From NCBI RefSeq assembly GCF_000716675.1, contig NZ_JNXT01000060.1, forward strand, positions 1 through 51,891: a stretch of DNA of 51,891 bases, given 5' to 3'. The position numbers were made by a program, and so were the translations under genes. The notes under the pieces were generated by a model. It worked only from the letters and a program-made list of their open reading frames with translations. It had not been told where the DNA came from and searched no databases. Positions 25,542-35,430 of this stretch are shown here, piece by piece; position 1 is the stretch's first letter; the number at the start of each line of letters is the position of its first letter. This stretch comes from Streptomyces alboflavus. Lineage in GTDB: Bacteria; Actinomycetota; Actinomycetes; Streptomycetales; Streptomycetaceae.

Positions 25542-26084
25542 CTACGCGGAGCGGTCGAGGGCGCGCAGGCTGCGGTCGGTGATGGAGCGCGAGCCGCGGC
25601 CGATCGCGATCGTGCCGGACTGGACCAGCTCCTTGATGCCGAAGGGTTCCAGCATCTTGAGCATGGCCTCCAGCTTGTCGCTGCTGCCGGTGGCCTCGAT
25701 GGTGACCGCCTCCGGGGAGACGTCCACGGTCTTGGCGCGGAACAGCTGGACGATCTCGACGATCTGGGAGCGGGTCTCGTTGTCGGCGCGCACCTTGGCG
25801 AGGACCAGCTCGCGCTGCACGGCCGCACCCGGCTCGAGTTCGACGATCTTCAGGACGTTGACCAGCTTGTTGAGCTGCTTGGTGACCTGTTCGAGCGGGA
25901 GTTCCTCGACATTCACGACGATGGTGATGCGGGAGATGTCGGGGTGCTCGGTGACGCCGACGGCGAGGGAGTCGATGTTGAAGCCGCGGCGGGAGAAGAG
26001 GGCGGCGATCCTGGCCAGGATGCCGGGGGTGTTCTCGACGAGGACCGAGAGCGTGTGCTTCGACATGGGGGTCATGGCGGTCAT
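25542..26084 (-). CDS. ilvN: Acetolactate synthase small (regulatory) subunit
   Basis: 180 residues. An N-terminal ACT domain (HTLSVLVENTPGILARIAAL ... FNIDSLAVG) binds valine and gives feedback control of IlvB. The C-terminal half (RELVLAKVRADNETRSQIVE) is the usual activation domain. Three in-frame ATGs lie close together (26084, 26075, 26066); the first is best placed after AGGAAG. It follows ilvB by 24 bp. Confidence 0.95.
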   Translation of the reverse strand: MTAMTPMSKHTLSVLVENTPGILARIAALFSRRGFNIDSLAVGVTEHPDISRITIVVNVEELPLEQVTKQLNKLVNVLKIVELEPGAAVQRELVLAKVRADNETRSQIVEIVQLFRAKTVDVSPEAVTIEATGSSDKLEAMLKMLEPFGIKELVQSGTIAIGRGSRSITDRSLRALDRSA

Positions 26085-26108
26085 TCCTCTTCCTGGTTCC
26101 TGCTGCTC

Positions 26109-27968
26109 TCAGTCGTCTTCGTTGTCGCCGAAGTCGGGGCGGACGCCCCGGGCGGCCATGACCTCGTCGTTGGAGGTGCCTGCGGCGACCATCGGCCACA
26201 CCTGGGCGTCCTCGTGGACGATGAAGTCGATCACGACGGGGCGGTCGTTGATGGCGTTGGCCTCTTCGATGACCTTGTCCAGGTCGGCCGGGTCCTCGCA
26301 GCGGATCGCGTGGCAGCCCATCGCCTCGGACAGCTTGACGAAGTCCGGGACCCGGGTGCCCGCGCTCGGCTGCTTGCCGTCCGCCTCCGGGCCGCTGTGC
26401 AGCACGGTGTTGGAGTAGCGCTGGTTGTAGAACAGCGTCTGCCACTGGCGGACCATGCCGAGCGCGCCGTTGTTGATGATGGCGACCTTGACCGGGATGT
26501 TGTTCAGGGCGCAGGTGGTCAGTTCCTGGTTGGTCATCTGGAAGCAGCCGTCGCCGTCGATCGCCCAGACCGTACGGTCGGGCTGTCCGGCCTTCGCACC
26601 CATCGCGGCCGGCACCGCGTAGCCCATGGTTCCGGCGCCGCCGGAGTTGAGCCAGGTCGCGGGCTGCTCGTACTGGATGAAGTGCGCCGCCCACATCTGG
26701 TGCTGGCCGACGCCCGCGGCGAAGATCGTGCCCTCCGGCGCCAGCTGGCCGATGCGCTCGATGACCTGCTGCGGCGAGAGCTGCCCGTTGTCCGGGTGGT
26801 CGTAGCCCAGCGGGTACGTCTCGCGCCAGCGGTTCAGGTCGGCCCACCAGGCGGCGTAGTCACCGGTGTGTCCTGCCGTGTGCTCGGCCTGGATGGCCTG
26901 CACCAGGTCGGCGATGACCTCGCGGGCGTCGCCGACGATCGGGACGTCGGCGGTGCGGTTCTTGCCGATCTCGGCGGGGTCGATGTCGGCGTGCACGACC
27001 TTGGCGTACGGGGCGAAGCTGTCCAGCTTGCCGGTGACGCGGTCGTCGAAGCGGGCTCCGAGGGCGACGATCAGGTCGGCCTTCTGCAGCGCGGTGACGG
27101 CGGTGACCGCACCGTGCATGCCCGGCATTCCCACGTGCAGCGGGTGGCTGTCGGGGAACGCGCCGAGCGCCATCAGGGTGGTGGTGACGGGCGCTCCGGT
27201 GAGTTCGGCGAGGACCTTCAGCTCGGCGGTGGCGCCGGCCTTGATGACGCCGCCGCCGACGTACAGGACGGGGCGCTTGGCGGCGGTGATGAGCTTCGCG
27301 GCCTCGCGGATCTGCTTGGCGTGCGGCTTGGTCACCGGGCGGTAGCCGGGCAGCTCCTGCTGGGGCGGCCAGGAGAACGTGGTGCGCGCCTGCAGGGCGT
27401 CCTTGGCGATGTCGACGAGGACCGGGCCCGGGCGTCCTGTGGAGGCGATGTGGAAGGCCTCCGCGATGGTGCGCGGGATGTCCTCGGCCTTGGTGACCAG
27501 GAAGTTGTGCTTGGTGATCGGCATCGTGATGCCGACGATGTCCGCCTCCTGGAAGGCGTCCGTGCCGATCGCCTTGGACGCCACCTGGCCGGTGATCGCG
27601 ACCAGCGGGACGGAGTCCATGTGGGCGTCCGCGATGGGCGTGACCAGGTTGGTGGCGCCGGGCCCCGAGGTCGCCATGCAGACGCCGACCTTGCCGGTGG
27701 CCTGCGCGTACCCGGTGGCCGCGTGGCCCGCGCCCTGCTCGTGGCGGACCAGGATGTGGCGCACCCGGGTGGAGTCCATCATCGGGTCGTACGCGGGGAG
27801 GATGGCTCCTCCGGGAATGCCGAATACCGTGTCGGCCCCGACTTCCTCGAGAGCGCGGATCAGCGACTGCGCGCCCGTGACGTGCTCGACGGCGACGGAC
27901 TGCGGTCCTGAGGATCGGGGCCGGGGCTGCGGATGGTGGGCCCCGGTGGCCTGCTCGGTCATCGGCAT
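26109..27968 (-). CDS. ilvB: Acetolactate synthase large (catalytic) subunit
   Basis: 619 residues, ThDP- and FAD-dependent, condenses two pyruvates or pyruvate with 2-oxobutyrate, the committed step to branched-chain amino acids. The ThDP glutamate is in [45 protein letters not shown] and the ThDP/Mg motif [19 protein letters not shown] follow. Starts at 27968 and 27962 are both possible. Expression is governed by the leader peptide and attenuator upstream. Confidence 0.97.
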   Translation of the reverse strand: MPMTEQATGAHHPQPRPRSSGPQSVAVEHVTGAQSLIRALEEVGADTVFGIPGGAILPAYDPMMDSTRVRHILVRHEQGAGHAATGYAQATGKVGVCMATSGPGATNLVTPIADAHMDSVPLVAITGQVASKAIGTDAFQEADIVGITMPITKHNFLVTKAEDIPRTIAEAFHIASTGRPGPVLVDIAKDALQARTTFSWPPQQELPGYRPVTKPHAKQIREAAKLITAAKRPVLYVGGGVIKAGATAELKVLAELTGAPVTTTLMALGAFPDSHPLHVGMPGMHGAVTAVTALQKADLIVALGARFDDRVTGKLDSFAPYAKVVHADIDPAEIGKNRTADVPIVGDAREVIADLVQAIQAEHTAGHTGDYAAWWADLNRWRETYPLGYDHPDNGQLSPQQVIERIGQLAPEGTIFAAGVGQHQMWAAHFIQYEQPATWLNSGGAGTMGYAVPAAMGAKAGQPDRTVWAIDGDGCFQMTNQELTTCALNNIPVKVAIINNGALGMVRQWQTLFYNQRYSNTVLHSGPEADGKQPSAGTRVPDFVKLSEAMGCHAIRCEDPADLDKVIEEANAINDRPVVIDFIVHEDAQVWPMVAAGTSNDEVMAARGVRPDFGDNEDD

Positions 27969-28055
27969 TCTCTTCTCGAAGCTGAGGGTCTTTGCTGAGG
28001 ATTCTGCGGGGGTGGCGCGGGGTTTTTGCCAGGGTTTGGCAGGTGCCAGTGCAAC

Positions 28056-28089
28056 AAAAAACCCCTCGTGCCGTGAGGCAAGCGAGGGG
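28056..28089 (-). terminator. ilvB attenuator (rho-independent)
   Basis: CCCCTCG and CGAGGGG, plus inner TGCC / GGCA, form a stem that on the minus strand runs directly into six U residues (the A run at 28056-28061). It lies between the leader peptide and ilvB. Confidence 0.9.
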
Positions 28090-28146
28090 AGCGCGCCGGG
28101 TGCGGTCGCTGGGTGTCTCCGGTGTCCGGACCGGTGCGTCCCAGCT

Positions 28147-28188
28147 TCAGCCGACGCGCTTTCCAAGTACGAGAATTCGGGTGCGCAT
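28147..28188 (-). CDS. ilvBNC leader peptide [13 protein letters not shown]
   Basis: A 13-residue ORF with ribosome site GGGAGGG, containing one Ile, two Leu and two Val codons. It is followed 57 bp later by a U-tailed terminator, the classical translation-coupled attenuation layout: scarcity of charged branched-chain tRNAs stalls the ribosome and favours an antiterminator. The stop codon lies before the terminator stem. Analogous leaders are known for ilvBNC in Corynebacterium and, from memory, Streptomyces. Confidence 0.85.
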   Translation of the reverse strand: MRTRILVLGKRVG

Positions 28189-28221
28189 GGCTCTGACCCT
28201 CCCCCTGGCGCGCCACACCTG

Positions 28222-31200
28222 TCAAGTAGGTGGGATGGGCGTCTCATTATGTGAGCGACCGTAGGAGGGAGATCCGGCTGCGAGAGCCGCCCCCGCCGCG
28301 CCGAAGGGTGTGGTGGGACCGCCGAAGGGCGTCGGCGATTCGCCGTACGCCGCCGAGGCGGCCTTGAAGGCGGGCGCGCCCTCTCCGTAGACAGCGGGCT
28401 CGGAAGCGGGGCCGCCGCCCACACACACGGGCTCCACGGCGCCGTGCGGCACGGGGTACTCCCCCACCGTGAGCGCCCGGCGCAGCCGGTATTCGTCGAG
28501 CGGGCCCGAGAACGCCATGCCGTACCCGTGCGTGCAGCCCATCGCGCGCAGGGCGATGACCTGTTCGGGCAGGTCGACGCCCTCGGCGACGGAGCACAGG
28601 CCGAGGTCGCCCGCGATCCGGAGGAGGCCCGAGGTGATCTTGTGCAGCCGCGCGGACTCCACGACGCCCTCGACCAGACCACGGTCCAGTTTCAGTACGT
28701 CGACGGGGAGCCGGCGCAGTGCCGTGATCGCCGCGCTGCCGCTGCCGAAGCCGTCGAGGGCGATGCGCACGCCGAGGCGGCGCAGGGACGCAAGACGGCG
28801 CTCCAGGTCGTCCACGGACACCCGCGGGTCGCTGTCGGCCAGCTCGATGACGAGTCCGCCGGAGGGCAGGCCGTGCCGGGTGAGCAGCGCCTCGATGGAG
28901 CCGAGCGGCATGGAGCGGTCCACCAGGCGGCGGGCGCCGACCCGCACGCAGACGGGCACCGCGTGGCCCGTCCTGCCGCGCTCGGCGGCCTGCTCGACGG
29001 CTTCCTCCAGGAGCCAGCGGCCCAGCTCGGCGGCGCGGTCGTCGCCGTCGGCGGTGCGCAGGAACTCGGCGGGCGTGAAGAGGATGCCCTGGGCCGAGCG
29101 CCAGCGCGCCTGGGCCGCCACAGAGGTGACCCGGCCGGTCTCCAGGGACACCACGGGCTGGTGCAGGAGCACGAACTCGCCGTCGTGCAGGGCGCTGCGC
29201 AGCCGTGTGGCCAGCTCGGCCTTGCGGGCGACGTCGGCCTGCATCTGGGGTGCGTACAGTTCGACGCGGCCCTTGCCCGCCGCCTTCGCGCGGTACATCG
29301 CGAGGTCGGCGTTGCGCAGCAACTCGCCCGCGCCCACGCCCGGTTCGGCGAAGGCCACGCCGATGGACGCGGCGACCCGGACGTCGTTGCCGTCGATGTC
29401 GTAGGGCTGGGAGAGGCGGATTCTGAGGCGGTCGGCCAGCTCGAAGATGTGCCGCTCGCGGGCGGCCTGGTCGCGGGTTCCGTCGCCGACGATGAGGGCG
29501 GCGAACTCGTCCCCGCCGAGCCGGGACGCGGTGTCCGAGGCGCGGACGGCCTCCTGGAGCCGCTGGGCGGCCTGCACGAGCAGGGCGTCGCCCGCCTGGT
29601 GCCCGATGGTGTCGTTGACGGCCTTGAATCCGTCGAGGTCGATGAAGAGGACTGCGGTGCCCCGGTCGGTGACTCTGCGACCGCCGAGCGCGGAGGCGAC
29701 TCGGCGGGTGAAGAGTGCCCGGTTGGGCAGGTCGGTGAGTGGATCGTGCTCGGCGTTGTGCTGCAACTGCGCCTGGAGGCGCACCCGTTCGGTGACGTCG
29801 CGGCTGTTGAAGATGAGGCCGCCGTGGTGGCGGTTGACGGTGGACTCGACGTTGAGCCAGTCGCCGCAGCCGGACTTGAAGCGGCATTCGATGCGGGTGG
29901 TGGGTTCCTCCACGGGGTTGGCGGCGAGGAAGCGGCGCACTTCGTGGACGACGCGGCCGAGGTCCTCGGGGTGGATGAGCGTGGCCAGTTCGGAGCCCAC
30001 GAGGTCGTCGGCGTCGCGGCCGTAGACCCCGGCGGCGGCCGGGCTGACGTAGCGCAGGATGCCGCTGGGCGCGGCGATCATGATGACGTCGCTCGACCCC
30101 TGGACCAGGGACCTGAAGTGGTTCTCCTTCTGGGCCAGTTCCTGGGTGAGCGTGATGTTGTCGAGCAGCATGATGCCCTGGCGCACGACGAGTGCGAGGA
30201 CGACCGTGCCCGCGGTGAACAGCACGACCTCGTCGACGCTGCGGCCGTTGAGGACGTTGTAGAGGATCCCCAGGGTGCAGACGGCCGCGGCCAGGTAGGG
30301 CGTGAGGGCGGCGAGCGATCCGGCGATGGGGCGGGTGGTGGCGTACCGCCCGCGGCCGTCGGGGCGCTCGCCGGGACGGTCCTCGCGGTCGTAGCGCTCG
30401 TCGTGCGCGCGGAGGCCGCGGCCGTCGGGGCAGCGGGTCCTGCTGTACGCCCGGTACGCCGCGCGCACCGGGCTCTCGCCGGCGCGGGCGGTCCCGAAGT
30501 GGCCGCGGCCGTGCCCGGAGGCCGCCCAGGGTGCGTAGGCGAGCAGGAGCGAACCGGCGAACCAGCCGGCGTCGAGCAGCTGGCCCGAGCGGTAACTGGC
30601 GTGCAGCATCGGCGAGGTGAACAGGGCGTCGCACATCACCGTGAGCGCGAGGGCGCCGATGGCGGTGTTCACGGCGGTGCGGTTCGCCGAGGATCGTCTG
30701 AAGTGCAGCGCGAGGACCATGCTGACGAGCGCGATGTCCAGGAGCGGATACGCGAGCGACAGCGCGGCGTGCGCGACGCTGGGGCCCTCGAACTGCGCGT
30801 TGTGCGCGAGGGCGAGGCTCCAGGAGAGCGTGAGCAGGGAGCCGCCGATGAGCCAGGCGTCGAGCGCGAGGCACACCCAACCGGCCTTCGTGACCGGCCG
30901 CTTGGCGAGCACGAGGAGCCCGATGATGGCGGGGGGCGCGAAGCACAGGAAGAACAGGTCCGCGTAGCCCGGGCTGGGCACGGGGCGCTCGAGGACGACC
31001 TCGTACCATCCCCAGACGCCGTTGCCGCAGGCCGCCATCGCCGAGGAGAGCGCGAACAGCAGCCAGGCGGGTCGAAAGCGGCTGCGGCGGGTGCGGGAGT
31101 ACCGGAAGCAGGAGACGGCGGCGACGGCGGCGGCCGCGCTGAGCCCGAAGTCCCCCATGATGAGCGCGAGGCGGTCGGAGCCCCAGCCGAGCGCGGACCC

Positions 31201-31608
31201 GGTCGCGTATCCCCCGCAGACCAGCAGCAGGACGACCTGCGAGAGCAGTCCGGAGCCGGAGGCCGGGCGCCGGGTGAGCGGCGCTCCCGGCGGCGGCACG
31301 GGTGGCCCGATCCGGCCCTCCAGGACGGTCACGGAAGCCGACTGCCCGCTCACCGGTCCGCCCCGCTCCTCGCGGCGGCGCCCCGGCCTGGGGCGCCACG
31401 TCCACGGACCGGGCCAGGTGCGGGGCCGCGGCAGGGCGGGCTCGTGCGGGGCGGGCGGGTGCGCGCCGGCCGCGGGTGGCCGCAGGCCGGGCACGGGCCG
31501 CCGGAGCGGCACAGCGGTCGGTGACGCCGGGTGGCGTCCCGGCGTCTGCGGATCGGTGTGCGCGAGAGTCGTCGGCGGTGGTCCCGCCGCGTCGGATCGT
31601 TCGCCCAT
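28222..31608 (-). CDS. cdgC: Membrane PAS-GGDEF-EAL cyclic di-GMP protein, CdgC-like
   Basis: 1128 residues. A Pro-rich cytoplasmic N-terminus (1-115), about ten TM helices (120-485), a PAS domain (~497-610, [15 protein letters not shown]), a GGDEF domain with intact G698-GDEF-702 and an upstream RxxD I-site (R689-D692), then an EAL domain. The EAL signature is degenerate: AAQ (831-833) replaces EAL, and the second metal motif reads LDGFGSG instead of DDFGTG. It is therefore expected to make c-di-GMP, with product inhibition, and not to degrade it. From memory, position next to ilvB and architecture match S. coelicolor SCO5511/CdgC. The C-terminal ~60 residues are low complexity, and the final codons overlap a candidate ilvB promoter. 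Confidence 0.93.
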   Translation of the reverse strand: MGERSDAAGPPPTTLAHTDPQTPGRHPASPTAVPLRRPVPGLRPPAAGAHPPAPHEPALPRPRTWPGPWTWRPRPGRRREERGGPVSGQSASVTVLEGRIGPPVPPPGAPLTRRPASGSGLLSQVVLLLVCGGYATGSALGWGSDRLALIMGDFGLSAAAAVAAVSCFRYSRTRRSRFRPAWLLFALSSAMAACGNGVWGWYEVVLERPVPSPGYADLFFLCFAPPAIIGLLVLAKRPVTKAGWVCLALDAWLIGGSLLTLSWSLALAHNAQFEGPSVAHAALSLAYPLLDIALVSMVLALHFRRSSANRTAVNTAIGALALTVMCDALFTSPMLHASYRSGQLLDAGWFAGSLLLAYAPWAASGHGRGHFGTARAGESPVRAAYRAYSRTRCPDGRGLRAHDERYDREDRPGERPDGRGRYATTRPIAGSLAALTPYLAAAVCTLGILYNVLNGRSVDEVVLFTAGTVVLALVVRQGIMLLDNITLTQELAQKENHFRSLVQGSSDVIMIAAPSGILRYVSPAAAGVYGRDADDLVGSELATLIHPEDLGRVVHEVRRFLAANPVEEPTTRIECRFKSGCGDWLNVESTVNRHHGGLIFNSRDVTERVRLQAQLQHNAEHDPLTDLPNRALFTRRVASALGGRRVTDRGTAVLFIDLDGFKAVNDTIGHQAGDALLVQAAQRLQEAVRASDTASRLGGDEFAALIVGDGTRDQAARERHIFELADRLRIRLSQPYDIDGNDVRVAASIGVAFAEPGVGAGELLRNADLAMYRAKAAGKGRVELYAPQMQADVARKAELATRLRSALHDGEFVLLHQPVVSLETGRVTSVAAQARWRSAQGILFTPAEFLRTADGDDRAAELGRWLLEEAVEQAAERGRTGHAVPVCVRVGARRLVDRSMPLGSIEALLTRHGLPSGGLVIELADSDPRVSVDDLERRLASLRRLGVRIALDGFGSGSAAITALRRLPVDVLKLDRGLVEGVVESARLHKITSGLLRIAGDLGLCSVAEGVDLPEQVIALRAMGCTHGYGMAFSGPLDEYRLRRALTVGEYPVPHGAVEPVCVGGGPASEPAVYGEGAPAFKAASAAYGESPTPFGGPTTPFGAAGAALAAGSPSYGRSHNETPIPPT
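28246..28251 (-). promoter_or_regulatory. Candidate -10 box for the ilvB leader transcript
   Basis: CATAAT on the minus strand inside the last codons of cdgC, about 58 bp before the leader peptide ATG. No convincing -35 was seen; a TTGACA at 28225-28220 is downstream and has no matching -10. Confidence 0.3.
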
Positions 31609-31710
31609 AGGCCGTACATCGCCCGTCGCCCCCCTCGCAGTCCTGTTGCCACGTCCCCGGCGCCGAACGGTTCACGGCGCATCCCCAGTCGGGACGATAC
31701 ACCAGTCTCG

Positions 31711-31723
31711 TCACTCAGGGACA
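31711..31723. promoter_or_regulatory. BldD-box-like sequence at the cdgC promoter
   Basis: TCACTCAGGGACA matches the BldD consensus TNACNCWGNGTNA at every fixed position except one (A for T). It overlaps the predicted transcription start. Confidence 0.5.
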
Positions 31724-31728
31724 GGGTT

Positions 31729-31757
31729 GCTCTACTCTCCGTGACTGCCAGCGTCAA
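31729..31757 (-). promoter_or_regulatory. cdgC promoter
   Basis: On the minus strand TTGACG (31757-31752), 17-bp spacer, TAGAGC (31734-31729). Transcription would begin near 31722, about 114 nt before the cdgC ATG. Confidence 0.5.
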
Positions 31758-31830
31758 TGCGGACACGCGGCGCACGCGGGCGGGTGCGGAGCGTGCACGG
31801 AACGTTCCCTACCGCTTCCGCGCCCCTCGG

Positions 31831-32778
31831 CTACGCGGTCGTCAGGACGACGTTGGCGAGCGGCTCCCCGGCCGCGTACCGGTTCAACTGGCCGGAAAGG
31901 AGGCGCTTGGCGCGGGGCAGGAAGGCGGACGTCGGGCCGCCCACGTGCGGGCTGATGAGCACGCCGGGGGCCTGCCACAAGGGGTGACCGGGGGGCAGCG
32001 GCTCCGGGTCGGTGACGTCCAGGGCCGCGGTGAGGCGGCCGCTCTCCAGCTCGGCCAGGAGCGCCTTGGTGTCGACAACGGAGCCGCGGGCGACGTTCAC
32101 CAGGAGCGCGCCGTCCTTCATGTGCGAGAGGAAATCGGCGTTCACCATTCCGCGCGTGGAGTCCGTGAGCGGCGTGGAAAGGATCACGACATCGGCTTCG
32201 GGCAGCAGTCGGGGCAGTTCGGAGAGCGGAAGCACGGGACCGCGCTCCGTGGCACGCTCGGAGCGCGCAACGCGCGCCACCCGCGCACACTCAAAGCCCG
32301 TGAGCCGGTCCTCGATCGCCGAACCGATCGCTCCGTAGCCCACGATGAGGACGGACTTGTCGGCGAGGGCCGGGTTGAACCCCTGTCGCCACTCCTGTAC
32401 CCGCTGTCCCTCCACAAAACGCGGAATGCCCCGCAGGGAGGCGAGGGTCAGCGTCAGGGCGAGCTCGGCGGTGCTGGCTTCGTGGACCCCGCGCGCGTTG
32501 CACAACTGAACACCCGGAGCGAGCCGTTCGACGGCGGGCAGCACGTGGTCGACGCCCGCGGTCAGGGTCTGGACGACGCGCAGGGACGTCATCTCGGACA
32601 GCGGGCGCGCGCAGACCGCGGGGTCGATCATGTAGGGGACCCCGTAGAAGACGCAGTCGGCGGGGTCGGCGGGATAGTCGCCGCCGTCCCAGAATCGGTA
32701 GGTGAAGCCCTCGTCGTGAGGGGCGGGCAGGCCCTCGATCTCGGACGCCGCCACGGGCAGCCATACGTCGGTCGTCAT
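31831..32778 (-). CDS. D-isomer-specific 2-hydroxyacid dehydrogenase
   Basis: 315 residues. Evidence: NAD-binding VLIVGYGAIGSAIEDRL, the catalytic Arg region LLVNVARGSVVDTKALL, the glutamate region DVTDPEPLPPGHPLW and the catalytic histidine in ISPHVGGPTS. It is a soluble NAD(P)-dependent enzyme reducing a 2-oxo acid; glyoxylate/hydroxypyruvate reductases are the nearest in motif spacing, but specificity is not visible. The start MTTDVWLPVA is the first with homologous sequence. The divergent aldo/keto reductase begins 107 bp away. Confidence 0.88.
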   Translation of the reverse strand: MTTDVWLPVAASEIEGLPAPHDEGFTYRFWDGGDYPADPADCVFYGVPYMIDPAVCARPLSEMTSLRVVQTLTAGVDHVLPAVERLAPGVQLCNARGVHEASTAELALTLTLASLRGIPRFVEGQRVQEWRQGFNPALADKSVLIVGYGAIGSAIEDRLTGFECARVARVARSERATERGPVLPLSELPRLLPEADVVILSTPLTDSTRGMVNADFLSHMKDGALLVNVARGSVVDTKALLAELESGRLTAALDVTDPEPLPPGHPLWQAPGVLISPHVGGPTSAFLPRAKRLLSGQLNRYAAGEPLANVVLTTA

Positions 32779-32884
32779 GTCCAGGAGGCTAATGCGCACA
32801 GGCCGCACGCGGCGTGCGCGGGCGCAGAGGTTACGTTGGGGGCCGCCCGGACGAAGATCACCGGACAGGGGAGGGTACGGCCAG

Positions 32885-33883
32885 GTGGAGCGCAGGACGA
32901 TCGGCGCGGGGGCGCTCGCGGTGGGCGCCGTCGGACTCGGCTGCATGCCGATGAGCTGGGCCTACACCGGCTCCCGACAGCGCGGTGACGCCTCGATGCG
33001 GACCGTGCACGCGGCGCTCGACGAGGGTTCGACGCTCCTCGACACCGCCGACATGTACGGTCCTTTCACCAATGAGCTGCTGATCGGCCGGGTGCTGAAG
33101 GAGCGGCGCGCGGAGGCCTTCGTGTCCACGAAGTGCGGGCTGCTCGTCGGCGAGCAGCACATCGTCGCCAACGGCCGCCCCGGCTATGTGAAGCGCGCCT
33201 GCGACGCGTCGCTGCGGCGGCTGCAGACGGACACCATCGACCTGTACCAGCTGCACCGCGCCGACCCCGAGGTGCCCGTCGAGGAGACCTGGGGCGCCAT
33301 GGCCGAGCTGGTGTCGGCCGGGAAGGTGCGCGCGCTCGGGCTGTGTGCGGTGGGCGCGCGGGCCGGCCGTCGCGCGGGGGCCCGCACGGGTCTCCACGAC
33401 GCCACGATCCGGCAGTTGGAGCGCGTCCAGCAGGTCTTCCCGGTGGCGGCGGTGCAGGCCGAGCTCTCGGTGTGGTCGCCGGAGGCACTGGTGGCGCTGC
33501 TGCCGTGGTGCGCCGCGCGGGGTGTGGGGCTGCTCGCGGCGATGCCGCTGGGCAACGGCTTCCTCACCGGCACGCTGACGCCGGGGCAGGGCTTCGAGCC
33601 GGACGACCTGCGGGCCCGGCATCCCCGGTTCACCGCCGAGATGATGGCGGCCAACCAGCCGCTGGTGGTGGGCCTGCGCCGGGTCGCCGAACGGCACGGC
33701 GCGACGCCCGCGCAGGTGGCCCTCGCGTGGGTGCTCGCGCAGGGACCGCAGGTGGTGCCGGTGCCCGGCGCCAAGCGGGAGCGGTGGGCGCGGGAGAACG
33801 CCGGGGCCGCGCAGGTGCAGCTCACGCCCGCGGACCTGGCGGAGCTTGCGGCACTGCCTCCGGCGCAGGGGTCGTGGGACTGA
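32885..33883 (+). CDS. Aldo/keto reductase
   Basis: 332 residues, (beta/alpha)8 NADPH-dependent carbonyl reductase. The catalytic tetrad is visible: D53 and Y58 (LLDTADMYG), K83 (STKCG) and H124 (YQLHRAD). The C-terminal cofactor region is VPVPGAKRERWARENAGAA. An insertion (CAVGARAGRRAGARTGLHDA) interrupts the usual GVSN segment. GTG start after GGGAGGG. The stop codon lies inside the first unit of a 16-bp tandem repeat. Confidence 0.9.
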   Translation: MERRTIGAGALAVGAVGLGCMPMSWAYTGSRQRGDASMRTVHAALDEGSTLLDTADMYGPFTNELLIGRVLKERRAEAFVSTKCGLLVGEQHIVANGRPGYVKRACDASLRRLQTDTIDLYQLHRADPEVPVEETWGAMAELVSAGKVRALGLCAVGARAGRRAGARTGLHDATIRQLERVQQVFPVAAVQAELSVWSPEALVALLPWCAARGVGLLAAMPLGNGFLTGTLTPGQGFEPDDLRARHPRFTAEMMAANQPLVVGLRRVAERHGATPAQVALAWVLAQGPQVVPVPGAKRERWARENAGAAQVQLTPADLAELAALPPAQGSWD

Positions 33884-33943
33884 CGGGGTCTGGGGCTGAC
33901 GGGGTCCGGGACTGACGGCGTCCGGTACTGACGGGGTCGTGCG
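33880..33943. repeat. 16-bp tandem repeat, four copies
   Basis: CTGACGGGGTCTGGGG, CTGACGGGGTCCGGGA, CTGACGGCGTCCGGTA and CTGACGGGGTCGTGCG. The first unit contains the aldo/keto reductase stop codon. Confidence 0.85.
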
Positions 33944-34045
33944 GTCGTGGGACCGACGCCCGGAAATGGCGCGCGGTGGATGGGAACCTGCGGGGCGGCT
34001 GCGGTGTATGAACAGTAGAAGCTCCGCGTCGAAGGGATCCTGACC

Positions 34046-35224
34046 GTGCTGAGTGCTCACCACCCCCGTCGTGCCGCCGCGACGGCCGTGCTTGCCGCCG
34101 CCGCGCTTCTCCTGGCGACCGGGTGCTCGTCGGACGACGACGGCCCTTCCGGCGACAAGAGCGCGGAGTCCGGCTCCGCCGACCCGGGCGCGTCGCCGTC
34201 GGGCGACGCCGCCGACGCGCCGCCCGAGAAGGGCGCGGCCGAGGTCACCAAGACCCTCGCCACGGGCCTGAAGTCCCCCTGGGGCCTGGCCCCGCTGCCG
34301 GACGGCGACCTCCTGGTGTCCTCGCGCGACGAGGGCACGATCACCCGGATCGACGGCGAGAGCGGGAAGAAGACCGAGGTCGGCTCGGTCCCCGGGGTCG
34401 CCGCCGCGGGCGAGGGCGGCCTGATGGGCCTCGCCCTCTCCCCGACGTACGCATCGGACCACCAGGTGTACGCGTACTTCACCACGGAGTCCGACAACCG
34501 CATCGCCCGCATGCTGTACGACGAGAAGAAGCCCTCCGGCCAGCAACTGGGCGCCCCCGACACGGTGTTCAAGGACATCCCGAAGGGCGTGATCCACAAC
34601 GGCGGCCGGATCGCCTTCGGCCCGGACAAGATGTTGTACGCGGGCACGGGCGAGACCGGCGAGACGGATCTGGCGCAGGACAAGAAGTCCCTCGGCGGCA
34701 AGATCCTGCGCCTGACCCCGGACGGCGACCCGGCCCCGGGCAACCCCTTCGCCGACTCCCCCGTGTATTCGCTCGGCCACCGCAACGTCCAGGGCCTGGA
34801 CTGGGACGAGGACAAGCGCCTGTGGGCCTCGGAGTTCGGCCAGGACACCTGGGACGAGCTGAACGAGATCAAGGCCGGCGACAACTACGGCTGGCCGGAG
34901 GTCGAGGGCAAGGACGACTCCGACGACGCCTTCCACGCGCCCGTCGCCCAGTGGAAGACGTCCGAGGCCTCGCCGAGCGGCGTTGCCTACGCGAAGGGCT
35001 CGGTGTGGATGGCGGGTCTGCGCGGCGAGCGGCTGTGGCGGATCCCGGTGCGGGGTGTGGCCGGCGAGCCGAAGACGGAGGCGTTCCTCACGGAGAAGTA
35101 CGGACGGTTGCGCACGGTGGTCGCGGCGGGCGGCGACAAGCTGTGGCTGGTGACCAGTGAGACGGACTCCCGGGGGACGCTGGGGAAGGAGGACGACAAG
35201 ATCCTGGAGGTGCGCGTGAAGTGA
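34046..35224 (+). CDS. PQQ-dependent sugar dehydrogenase (glucose/sorbosone type) lipoprotein
   Basis: 392 residues. The signal peptide ends in the lipobox LATGCS, so the mature protein is anchored at Cys on the outer face of the membrane, followed by an Asp/Ser-rich linker (~30-55). The beta-propeller has the family marks SPWGLAPLPDGDLLV, EGGLMGLALSP, NGGRIAFGPDKMLYAGTGE, GHRNVQGLDWD and DNYGWPEVEG. The family oxidises aldoses with PQQ; whether this species makes PQQ cannot be seen here. GTG start with AAGGGA eight bases upstream. Monocistronic. Confidence 0.9.
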   Translation: MLSAHHPRRAAATAVLAAAALLLATGCSSDDDGPSGDKSAESGSADPGASPSGDAADAPPEKGAAEVTKTLATGLKSPWGLAPLPDGDLLVSSRDEGTITRIDGESGKKTEVGSVPGVAAAGEGGLMGLALSPTYASDHQVYAYFTTESDNRIARMLYDEKKPSGQQLGAPDTVFKDIPKGVIHNGGRIAFGPDKMLYAGTGETGETDLAQDKKSLGGKILRLTPDGDPAPGNPFADSPVYSLGHRNVQGLDWDEDKRLWASEFGQDTWDELNEIKAGDNYGWPEVEGKDDSDDAFHAPVAQWKTSEASPSGVAYAKGSVWMAGLRGERLWRIPVRGVAGEPKTEAFLTEKYGRLRTVVAAGGDKLWLVTSETDSRGTLGKEDDKILEVRVK

Positions 35225-35276
35225 GGCACCGGTGAGGCGGCGGCCGACCAGGGAGGGGGCAGGCATCGGCGAGGGG

Positions 35277-35430
35277 CGGACGTCGGAGGGCCGGGCGTCA
35301 GACGTCGGCGAGGTGCGGGGCGGACGTCGGAGGGCCGGGCGTCAGACGTCGGCGAGGTGCGGGGCGGACGCCAGAGGGCCGGGCGTCAGACGTCCGTGAG
35401 GTGCGGGGCGAGCGTCGGGAAGGCCGGGCG
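35277..35430. repeat. 44-bp tandem repeat, three full copies plus a partial fourth
   Basis: Units begin CGGACGTCGGAGGGCCGGGC at 35277, 35321 and 35365 (the third slightly diverged); a decayed fourth begins at 35409 and reaches the stop codon of the DUF6191 gene. This repeat fills most of the gap between the convergent neighbours. Confidence 0.85.

Noticed and set aside
28220..28225. TTGACA as the -35 of the ilvB leader promoter
   Set aside because: The position 17-18 bp downstream is the leader ribosome site GGAGGG, not a -10 element.
28247..31714. A 1155-codon frame on the same strand as cdgC, one frame off
   Set aside because: Arg/Pro/Ala-rich shadow of the GGDEF/EAL gene with no domain content.
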